Source: Peronospora farinosa (Eukaryota; Oomycota; Peronosporomycetes; Peronosporales; Peronosporaceae). Taken from it: a stretch of DNA of 12,050 bases. The notes under the pieces are model-generated. The model did not search any database and had not been told where the DNA came from. It saw only the letters and a program-made list of their open reading frames with translations. The translations under genes were made by a program, and so were the position numbers. How positions within the stretch are numbered: position 1 is the first letter of the stretch; each line of letters begins with the position of its first letter. The stretch is taken from NCBI GenBank assembly GCA_947646735.1, contig CANTFK010000410.1, positions 1 through 12,050 on the forward strand. The letters are read 5' to 3'. This document shows, piece by piece, positions 1-7,873 of this stretch.

Positions 1-591
1 TATTTAATCTATATAATAAAAGAATAGTGTCCGTCCGTTTGATCCTTTTCCGGCATTCGGATTGGCTACTTTTGCATTATTCGCTCATTTTGGATTGGCT
101 GATTATTGCATTTTGGCTCATTTCGCAATTGCTGACTATGCATTTTTGTGTTAATAATTACATGTGCAGATCTCCATCCCCAGAGTGTCCTTATGTCGTG
201 CTTCTATCTATAAAATCAATATACGAAACGATGGCACACTTAAATGTTCATATGCATCCTTACATATTGCAATAATAAACGCAGCTTTTTTGTAATAGTA
301 GATGAGACACATGCTTTTGATTCGTTTTTAAAACATGGGCTCCGTGCTCAAATAATACACAACAAAGTGGCAAAAGCAAGCGTAGTGATCAGGTTGAACT
401 GGATGCAGGTACAATAAGCAAATCGAGTCAAATGTAATGCATCATATATATTCATTTACCTGAGTCAATAGGACATTTTACATGACGGGTTTACATTCAC
501 CTTTATACCGATAACTTTACCTTATTAAACCGCATATATAGAAGTAAAGAGATGGGTACGAATATCAAACGACAGACGTCGCTTACTGTGT

Positions 592-674
592 CCGTCAGAA
601 CGACGGGTACACATAGACCTGCGAAACGACGGGTACACATTGACCTGCGAAATGGCAGGTATACTGACACGCCG
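592..674 (+). repeat. Short tandem repeats of about 26 bp based on the hairpin right arm
   Basis: CCGTCAGAACGACGG (592-606) is a hairpin variant. It is followed by units with GAAACGACGGGTACACA and GACCTGC at about 598-622, 623-648 and, more degenerate, 649-674. The set recurs at +1749, +3498 and +5247. Each unit keeps the right arm and downstream spacer of the 3' hairpin motif. Confidence 0.7.
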
Positions 675-933
675 TTGGCTGGCAGAGGGACAATCTGTTA
701 TACCAACTGGCATGTCAATACATTGACCGACGTCGACAGGTACATACTGACTTTTATACCCATTGACATCATAGTCCCAATGACTTGACCCAACCAGATA
801 TTTGAAATTGAATTAATGGTTCTATATACCGAGCTTCACTAACTTTCATACTTATCAACTTACGTAAAGCAACCTGATATTCTAAGGAAAGAGATAAATT
901 TGAATACTGGCAGCGTAAAATTTGTGCACCTAT

Positions 934-948
934 CCGTCGGAACGACGG
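934..948 (+). repeat. Internal exact copy of the Helitron 3' hairpin lacking CTAG
   Basis: CCGTCGGAACGACGG is identical to the terminal hairpin at 1431-1445. It is followed by GTCAACACCATTA where the true end has GTACACACCCTAG, so the cleavage tetranucleotide is missing. The copy recurs at 2683-2697, 4432-4446 and 6181-6195. It may be a decayed earlier 3' end inside the element. Confidence 0.75.
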
Positions 949-1152
949 GTCAACACCATTACTTATTTGCATTAACGTAAGCACATTTCCATCATTGTTA
1001 TATTAGTTAGTAATTTTTATGAGGTCTAGCAATCTATTTTGTCGGACATCCATCTATAGAAATGGGCATCATGACAGAGATTTATATTGTAAAATCTATA
1101 TAATAACTCCGTCCATTATTCTATAACAATGAACAGAAAAATTCACAAAGCG

Positions 1153-1391
1153 CGTGTACACATTAAGCTTCATACCCATCACTTTACAGAATCAACCGGA
1201 GATTTAAAATAATAGGAAATGGGTACGAACATTTACATGCACCATGTCCGTCGGACAACGGGTAAACACTTTAACTTTTGAAACGACAGGTATATATTGA
1301 CCTGCATACTCATTACCTTTGATACTGTTTATTTACCTAAGTCAATATACGATCAGCGTCAAATTTGTGCACCTATCGGTCGAAACGACGG
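1153..1391 (+). repeat. Subterminal duplicated modules of the Helitron 3' region
   Basis: About 1153-1262 is a diverged copy of about 484-606; both contain the GATGGGTACGAA or AATGGGTACGAA block and end in a CCGTC hairpin variant. 1354-1393 copies 911-950 (CAGCGT.AAATTTGTGCACC). 1285-1318 resembles 735-768. Degenerate hairpins lie at 1248-1262 and 1377-1391. The 3' half of the unit is thus a mosaic of repeated modules, present in all four copies. Confidence 0.65.
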
Positions 1392-1430
1392 AAACACTCC
1401 TATATATGTATTAATAGCATAAAACCATGT

Positions 1431-1460
1431 CCGTCGGAACGACGGGTACACACCCTAGTC
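1431..1460 (+). other. Helitron 3' end / 5' end junction, elements 1|2
   Basis: The stem CCGTCG (1431-1436), loop GAA and stem CGACGG (1440-1445) form a perfect 6-bp hairpin. A 9-base spacer and CTAG (1455-1458) follow, then at once TC (1459-1460) of the next element. In Helitrons the hairpin is the transposition termination signal and CTRR is the cleavage end. Confidence 0.85.
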
Positions 1461-1483
1461 TATATAATAAAAGAATACTGTCC

Positions 1484-1500
1484 GTCTGTCTGTCTGTCTG
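1484..1500 (+). repeat. (GTCT)n short tandem repeat next to the Helitron 5' end
   Basis: Four GTCT units plus a G, repeated at 3233-3249, 4982-4998 and 6731-6747. Element 1 has only GTCCGTCCG at this place (29-37). GTCTGTCTGTCCG-like tracts recur in the leader of element 5. Confidence 0.8.
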
Positions 1501-1647
1501 TCCGTTTGATCCTTTTCCGGCATTCGGATTGGCTACTTTTGCATTATTCGCTACTTTTGGATTGGCTGATTATGCATTTTTGGCTCATAACGCATTGGCA
1601 GAGTTTGCCTTTTTGTGTTGATAATTACATGTGCGATCTCCATAACA

Positions 1648-1920
1648 GAGTGTCCATATGCCGTGCGTCTATCTATAAAATTGATATTCGAAACGATTGC
1701 ACACATACGTGTTCATATTTGATATAAACACAGCTTATTTATAAATATAAGATAAGACACATGCTTCATAATCGTTTTAATTTATGGCCTCAATGCTTGA
1801 ATAATACACTTGTTCTCATCAGGTTGTATTAAATTGCTTACAATAAGTGATGTGACCCATATGTGTTGTATTTGCATGTTGTATATATTGTTACGTGAGC
1901 AGATTTCAGTAATAGAATTT
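1648..1920 (+). repeat. Diverged internal duplication specific to 1749-bp units
   Basis: About 1648-1870 aligns by eye with about 1934-2190 through shared blocks such as TCTATCTATAAAAT, CGAAACGAT.GCACAC, AGACACATGCTT and AATAATACAC. It recurs in elements 3 and 4 and is missing from element 1, accounting for the 298-bp length difference. No coding potential is visible. Confidence 0.65.
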
Positions 1921-3179
1921 AGTTCATCCCCGGGTGTCCTTATGTCGTGCTTCTATCTATAAAATCAATATACGAAACGATGGCACACTTAAATGTTCAT
2001 ATGCATCCTTACATATTGCAATAATAAACGCAGCTTTTTTGTAATAGTAGATGAGACACATGCTTTTGATTCGTTTTTAAAACATGGGCTCCGTGCTCAA
2101 ATAATACACAACAAAGTGGCAAAAGCAAGCGTAGTGATCAGGTTGAACTGGATGCAGGTACAATAAGCAAATCGAGTCAAATGTAATGCATCATATATAT
2201 TCATTTACCTGAGTCAATAGGACATTTTACATGACGGGTTTACATTCACCTTTATACCGATAACTTTACCTTATTAAACCGCATATATAGAAGTAAAGAG
2301 ATGGGTACGAATATCAAACGACAGACGTCGCTTACTGTGTCCGTCAGAACGACGGGTACACATAGACCTGCGAAACGACGGGTACACATTGACCTGCGAA
2401 ATGGCAGGTATACTGACACGCCGTTGGCTGGCAGAGGGACAATCTGTTATACCAACTGGCATGTCAATACATTGACCGACGTCGACAGGTACATACTGAC
2501 TTTTATACCCATTGACATCATAGTCCCAATGACTTGACCCAACCAGATATTTGAAATTGAATTAATGGTTCTATATACCGAGCTTCACTAACTTTCATAC
2601 TTATCAACTTACGTAAAGCAACCTGATATTCTAAGGAAAGAGATAAATTTGAATACTGGCAGCGTAAAATTTGTGCACCTATCCGTCGGAACGACGGGTC
2701 AACACCATTACTTATTTGCATTAACGTAAGCACATTTCCATCATTGTTATATTAGTTAGTAATTTTTATGAGGTCTAGCAATCTATTTTGTCGGACATCC
2801 ATCTATAGAAATGGGCATCATGACAGAGATTTATATTGTAAAATCTATATAATAACTCCGTCCATTATTCTATAACAATGAACAGAAAAATTCACAAAGC
2901 GCGTGTACACATTAAGCTTCATACCCATCACTTTACAGAATCAACCGGAGATTTAAAATAATAGGAAATGGGTACGAACATTTACATGCACCATGTCCGT
3001 CGGACAACGGGTAAACACTTTAACTTTTGAAACGACAGGTATATATTGACCTGCATACTCATTACCTTTGATACTGTTTATTTACCTAAGTCAATATACG
3101 ATCAGCGTCAAATTTGTGCACCTATCGGTCGAAACGACGGAAACACTCCTATATATGTATTAATAGCATAAAACCATGT

Positions 3180-3209
3180 CCGTCGGAACGACGGGTACAC
3201 ACCCTAGTC
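3180..3209 (+). other. Helitron 3' end / 5' end junction, elements 2|3
   Basis: The same hairpin (3180-3194), spacer, CTAG (3204-3207) and abutting TC (3208-3209) as at 1431-1460, without a base change. Confidence 0.85.
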
Positions 3210-4956
3210 TATATAATAAAAGAATACTGTCCGTCTGTCTGTCTGTCTGTCCGTTTGATCCTTTTCCGGCATTCGGATTGGCTACTTTTGCATTATTCGC
3301 TACTTTTGGATTGGCTGATTATTCATTTTTGGCTCATAACGCATTGGCAGAGTTTGCCTTTTTGTGTTGATAATTACATGTGCGATCTCCATAACAGAGT
3401 GTCCATATGCCGTGCGTCTATCTATAAAATTGATATTCGAAACGATTGCACACATACGTGTTCATATTTGATATAAACACAGCTTATTTATAAATATAAG
3501 ATAAGACACATGCTTCATAATCGTTTTAATTTATGGCCTCAATGCTTGAATAATACACTTGTTCTCATCAGGTTGTATTAAATTGCTTACAATAAGTGAT
3601 GTGACCCATATGTGTTGTATTTGCATGTTGTATATATTGTTACGTGAGCAGATTTCAGTAATAGAATTTAGTTCATCCCCGGGTGTCCTTATGTCGTGCT
3701 TCTATCTATAAAATCAATATACGAAACGATGGCACACTTAAATGTTCATATGCATCCTTACATATTGCAATAATAAACGCAGCTTTTTTGTAATAGTAGA
3801 TGAGACACATGCTTTTGATTCGTTTTTAAAACATGGGCTCCGTGCTCAAATAATACACAACAAAGTGGCAAAAGCAAGCGTAGTGATCAGGTTGAACTGG
3901 ATGCAGGTACAATAAGCAAATCGAGTCAAATGTAATGCATCATATATATTCATTTACCTGAGTCAATAGGACATTTTACATGACGGGTTTACATTCACCT
4001 TTATACCGATAACTTTACCTTATTAAACCGCATATATAGAAGTAAAGAGATGGGTACGAATATCAAACGACAGACGTCGCTTACTGTGTCCGTCAGAACG
4101 ACGGGTACACATAGACCTGCGAAACGACGGGTACACATTGACCTGCGAAATGGCAGGTATACTGACACGCCGTTGGCTGGCAGAGGGACAATCTGTTATA
4201 CCAACTGGCATGTCAATACATTGACCGACGTCGACAGGTACATACTGACTTTTATACCCATTGACATCATAGTCCCAATGACTTGACCCAACCAGATATT
4301 TGAAATTGAATTAATGGTTCTATATACCGAGCTTCACTAACTTTCATACTTATCAACTTACGTAAAGCAACCTGATATTCTAAGGAAAGAGATAAATTTG
4401 AATACTGGCAGCGTAAAATTTGTGCACCTATCCGTCGGAACGACGGGTCAACACCATTACTTATTTGCATTAACGTAAGCACATTTCCATCATTGTTATA
4501 TTAGTTAGTAATTTTTATGAGGTCTAGCAATCTATTTTGTCGGACATCCATCTATAGAAATGGGCATCATGACAGAGATTTATATTGTAAAATCTATATA
4601 ATAACTCCGTCCATTATTCTATAACAATGAACAGAAAAATTCACAAAGCGCGTGTACACATTAAGCTTCATACCCATCACTTTACAGAATCAACCGGAGA
4701 TTTAAAATAATAGGAAATGGGTACGAACATTTACATGCACCATGTCCGTCGGACAACGGGTAAACACTTTAACTTTTGAAACGACAGGTATATATTGACC
4801 TGCATACTCATTACCTTTGATACTGTTTATTTACCTAAGTCAATATACGATCAGCGTCAAATTTGTGCACCTATCGGTCGAAACGACGGAAACACTCCTA
4901 TATATGTATTAATAGCATAAAACCATGTCCGTCGGAACGACGGGTACACACCCTAG
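3208..4956 (+). mobile_element. Non-autonomous Helitron, array element 3 (1749 bp)
   Basis: This is the second full-length unit, starting with TC at 3208 and ending in CTAG at 4953-4956, with the terminal hairpin at 4929-4943. It is collinear with element 2 along its whole length. The only difference seen is T at 3323 instead of G at 1574. It has no coding capacity. Such high identity implies very recent duplication or ongoing homogenisation. Confidence 0.88.
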
Positions 4957-4958
4957 TC
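4929..4958 (+). other. Helitron 3' end / 5' end junction, elements 3|4
   Basis: Hairpin at 4929-4943, CTAG at 4953-4956 and TC at 4957-4958, identical to the previous junctions. Confidence 0.85.
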
Positions 4959-6705
4959 TATATAATAAAAGAATACTGTCCGTCTGTCTGTCTGTCTGTC
5001 CGTTTGATCCTTTTCCGGCATTCGGATTGGCTACTTTTGCATTATTCGCTACTTTTGGATTGGCTGATTATTCATTTTTGGCTCATAACGCATTGGCAGA
5101 GTTTGCCTTTTTGTGTTGATAATTACATGTGCGATCTCCATAACAGAGTGTCCATATGCCGTGCGTCTATCTATAAAATTGATATTCGAAACGATTGCAC
5201 ACATACGTGTTCATATTTGATATAAACACAGCTTATTTATAAATATAAGATAAGACACATGCTTCATAATCGTTTTAATTTATGGCCTCAATGCTTGAAT
5301 AATACACTTGTTCTCATCAGGTTGTATTAAATTGCTTACAATAAGTGATGTGACCCATATGTGTTGTATTTGCATGTTGTATATATTGTTACGTGAGCAG
5401 ATTTCAGTAATAGAATTTAGTTCATCCCCGGGTGTCCTTATGTCGTGCTTCTATCTATAAAATCAATATACGAAACGATGGCACACTTAAATGTTCATAT
5501 GCATCCTTACATATTGCAATAATAAACGCAGCTTTTTTGTAATAGTAGATGAGACACATGCTTTTGATTCGTTTTTAAAACATGGGCTCCGTGCTCAAAT
5601 AATACACAACAAAGTGGCAAAAGCAAGCGTAGTGATCAGGTTGAACTGGATGCAGGTACAATAAGCAAATCGAGTCAAATGTAATGCATCATATATATTC
5701 ATTTACCTGAGTCAATAGGACATTTTACATGACGGGTTTACATTCACCTTTATACCGATAACTTTACCTTATTAAACCGCATATATAGAAGTAAAGAGAT
5801 GGGTACGAATATCAAACGACAGACGTCGCTTACTGTGTCCGTCAGAACGACGGGTACACATAGACCTGCGAAACGACGGGTACACATTGACCTGCGAAAT
5901 GGCAGGTATACTGACACGCCGTTGGCTGGCAGAGGGACAATCTGTTATACCAACTGGCATGTCAATACATTGACCGACGTCGACAGGTACATACTGACTT
6001 TTATACCCATTGACATCATAGTCCCAATGACTTGACCCAACCAGATATTTGAAATTGAATTAATGGTTCTATATACCGAGCTTCACTAACTTTCATACTT
6101 ATCAACTTACGTAAAGCAACCTGATATTCTAAGGAAAGAGATAAATTTGAATACTGGCAGCGTAAAATTTGTGCACCTATCCGTCGGAACGACGGGTCAA
6201 CACCATTACTTATTTGCATTAACGTAAGCACATTTCCATCATTGTTATATTAGTTAGTAATTTTTATGAGGTCTAGCAATCTATTTTGTCGGACATCCAT
6301 CTATAGAAATGGGCATCATGACAGAGATTTATATTGTAAAATCTATATAATAACTCCGTCCATTATTCTATAACAATGAACAGAAAAATTCACAAAGCGC
6401 GTGTACACATTAAGCTTCATACCCATCACTTTACAGAATCAACCGGAGATTTAAAATAATAGGAAATGGGTACGAACATTTACATGCACCATGTCCGTCG
6501 GACAACGGGTAAACACTTTAACTTTTGAAACGACAGGTATATATTGACCTGCATACTCATTACCTTTGATACTGTTTATTTACCTAAGTCAATATACGAT
6601 CAGCGTCAAATTTGTGCACCTATCGGTCGAAACGACGGGAACACTCCTATATATGTATTAATAGCATAAAACCATGTCCGTCGGAACGACGGGTACACAC
6701 CCTAG
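4957..6705 (+). mobile_element. Non-autonomous Helitron, array element 4 (1749 bp)
   Basis: This is the third full-length unit, from TC at 4957 to CTAG at 6702-6705, with the terminal hairpin at 6678-6692. It shares T at 5072 with element 3. Near its 3' end it has a private G at 6639, where the other copies have A (1392, 3141, 4890). Its 3' CTAG directly touches the 5' TC of the transposase-bearing element 5. Confidence 0.88.
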
Positions 6706-6707
6706 TC
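6678..6707 (+). other. Helitron 3' end / 5' end junction, elements 4|5
   Basis: Hairpin at 6678-6692, CTAG at 6702-6705 and TC at 6706-6707. Here the downstream partner is the transposase-bearing element, so non-autonomous and autonomous-type elements are joined without any spacer. Confidence 0.85.
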
Positions 6708-6827
6708 TATATAATAAAAGAATACTGTCCGTCTGTCTGTCTGTCTGTCCGTTTGATCCTTTTCCGGCATTCGGATTGGCTACTTTTGCATTATTCGCTA
6801 CTTTTGGATTGGCTGATTATGCATTTT
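6706..6827 (+). repeat. Shared Helitron 5'-terminal segment (122 bp)
   Basis: This segment is common to element 5 and elements 2-4 (1459-1580, 3208-3329, 4957-5078). It contains TATATAATAAAAG, a (GTCT)n tract and short imperfect repeats around GGATTGGCT and TTTGCATT. Element 1 has a diverged version without the long GTCT run (8 to about 120). In the family this is where Rep would recognise and nick the 5' end. The AT-rich start could also serve as a TATA-like promoter element, but that is only a guess. Confidence 0.75.
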
Positions 6828-7261
6828 GTACTATTATTACGTGAGCAGATGTACGTAGCAGAATTTAATGCGTCTGGGTATATATATTCTAGTCACGAAA
6901 CAATGCGTATTTAATTTTCGACCTATCATTACATATTGCTATGCAAGCACGGAATTTCTGTAGCATGTATGCAGATCTAGGGTATCTGTTGCGGGTTCCA
7001 TTCCCGCTGCCTCTTATAGATACAACATTTATTTTCTAGAGATATTTCTATAATCGAACTTTATAAAAAGCCTGCAATAAACATCATTCGTATAATGTAA
7101 CGCATTACAACTTTATGCGTGACCTCGAACAGGTGCATTAGTATACCAAGACGTTTATTTAAAAAAAAAACAAAGACCAACAAGCTAAATTAGCGGGTAA
7201 TAGTTAAAACCTAATACTCTTAAGGGTAAAGGGTCAAGGGTAAACGCCTAAAAATAATCAC
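6828..7261 (+). other. Non-coding 5' leader of element 5, proximal part
   Basis: No gene is seen. Positions 6829 to about 6950 are a diverged relative of about 1873-2025 in the repeat unit (shared ACGTGAGCAGAT, CGAAAC.ATG and TTACATATTGC). At 6991-7007 there is a perfect 5-bp stem, 7-nt loop hairpin (GCGGG TTCCATT CCCGC). At 7223-7244 AGGGTNA occurs three times with 7-base spacing. The rest is AT-rich without recognisable content. Confidence 0.6.
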
Positions 7262-7823
7262 TTCCTATATATCTGAATGAATAGTGTACGCATGTCTGTC
7301 TGTGCCTTCTTTTTATATAATCGTCCGTCTGTCCGTGGTTCTTTTTTGTATAATTGGTGCGTCTGCCCGTGCGTTCTTTATTTATAATCGTCTGTCTGTC
7401 TGTGCTTTTTATTGCATAATTGGTCTTTAAATCGCCCGTTCTTATCATAATACATCCGGCTGTTTGTCGGTACTTTCTTATAAATTAGCCTGTCAGTTCA
7501 ATGTGCTGTTTTCGTAAAATCGTCCGTTTGTCCGTGAGAGCTTCTCATATAATTTGTTGGTCTGAAAACCCAATGTTAGCATGGGTGAAGGGTAAACTTT
7601 CGTTAAATGCCTAATTATAGACGTATCAATTAAAATATAAGTAATCTGAATAGTGTCCGTCTATCGATCCGTGAGTTCTTCTGATATAATATGCCGTCTG
7701 TCCGTGCGGCCGTTTTTTGTAATTCGTTTGACTGTTCCTGAGGTGCCTTTTCTTTACAAATCGTCCATCTGATCCAGTAGTCCTATCTTATTATAACATC
7801 GATCCATTCAGTCCATCCGAGTT
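7262..7823 (+). repeat. Degenerate tandem repeats in the transposase leader
   Basis: Roughly a dozen imperfect units of about 30-38 bp follow the pattern CGTCYGTCTGTCCGTG, then a T-rich stretch, then TATAAT. Examples start near 7291, 7322, 7355, 7389, 7486, 7521, 7653, 7691, 7725 and 7762. The pattern echoes the element's own 5' end (TATATAATAAAAGAAT then GTCCGTCTGTCTG). The block seems duplicated at larger scale, because the stretch before 7262 (AGGGTAAACGCCTAA) and that before 7653 (AGGGTAAAC..., CCTAATTATAG) are alike and both lead into ATCTGAAT...TAGTGT. No gene is seen. Confidence 0.65.
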
Positions 7824-7873
7824 ATTGTGAGCAGATCTTCATAACTGAAAAATTGTCTATCGGTGCTGTTTAA

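Larger units (their letters stand above)
8..1458 (+). mobile_element. Non-autonomous Helitron, array element 1 (1451 bp, chimeric 5' end)
   Basis: The element starts with TCTATATAATAAAAGAAT at position 8, after an A at 7, which fits Helitron insertion between A and T. It ends at 1455-1458 with CTAG, preceded by the hairpin CCGTCGGAACGACGG (1431-1445) and a 9-base spacer, the standard Helitron 3' layout. There is no long ORF. From about 185 to 1458 it matches 1934-3207 with no difference seen by eye. Positions 8-184 are only a diverged relative of 1459-1660, and about 298 bp of the later units are absent, which explains the shorter length. It is therefore a related subtype sharing the body and 3' end with elements 2-4. 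Transposition would need a transposase supplied in trans. Confidence is high for a Helitron and moderate for the exact 5' base. Confidence 0.85.
1459..3207 (+). mobile_element. Non-autonomous Helitron, array element 2 (1749 bp)
   Basis: The 5' end is TCTATATAATAAAAGAAT at 1459, directly after the CTAG of element 1. The 3' end is CTAG at 3204-3207, with its hairpin at 3180-3194. It has no transposase or other credible gene; the short ORFs are on both strands and resemble no known protein. A (GTCT)n tract lies at 1484-1500. The first 475 bp (1459-1933) contain a diverged internal duplication: about 1648-1920 resembles the start of the following segment (about 1934-2190). The rest is the common body. 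It carries G at 1574, where elements 3 and 4 carry T. Confidence 0.88.
185..6827 (+). repeat. Tandem array with 1749-bp period (about 3.8 copies)
   Basis: Every landmark recurs at exactly 1749 bp. For example, the segment starting GTGTCCTTATGTCGTGC is at 185, 1934, 3683 and 5432, and the CTAG|TC junction is at 1458/1459, 3207/3208, 4956/4957 and 6705/6706. Identity is close to complete, with two variable sites noticed (1574-type and 1392-type positions). Periodicity stops at 6828. The unit is phased by Helitron ends, so this is a Helitron-derived satellite-like array. No gene was recognised in these 6.6 kb. Confidence 0.95.

Noticed and set aside
592..1445. CRISPR array based on repeated CCGTCGGAACGACGG-like hairpins
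   Set aside because: Copies are few, degenerate and irregularly spaced inside a transposon of a eukaryotic genome; no uniform spacers and no cas genes.
1431..1445. Bacterial rho-independent terminator
   Set aside because: The hairpin has no U-tract and is followed by CTAG at the end of a eukaryotic Helitron; the terminus explanation accounts for all copies.
185..6827. rDNA spacer or centromeric satellite
   Set aside because: No rRNA sequence is present, and the period is phased exactly by Helitron TC and CTAG ends, which a generic satellite would not show.
525..6914. Many short ORFs (60-120 codons) on both strands in the array, repeated every 1749 bp
   Set aside because: They repeat only because the DNA repeats. 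They overlap one another on opposite strands, are made of low-complexity or repeat-derived residues, resemble no known family and include the Helitron end sequences themselves.
6943..7015. A tRNA gene around the T-arm-like hairpin
   Set aside because: No matching 7-bp acceptor stem, D arm or anticodon arm could be formed upstream; only the T-arm-like hairpin is present.
7248..7448. Minus-strand ORF of 66 codons in the leader
   Set aside because: It is the reverse reading of the GTCTGTCCGTG repeats and gives a low-complexity Arg/Thr/Lys product.
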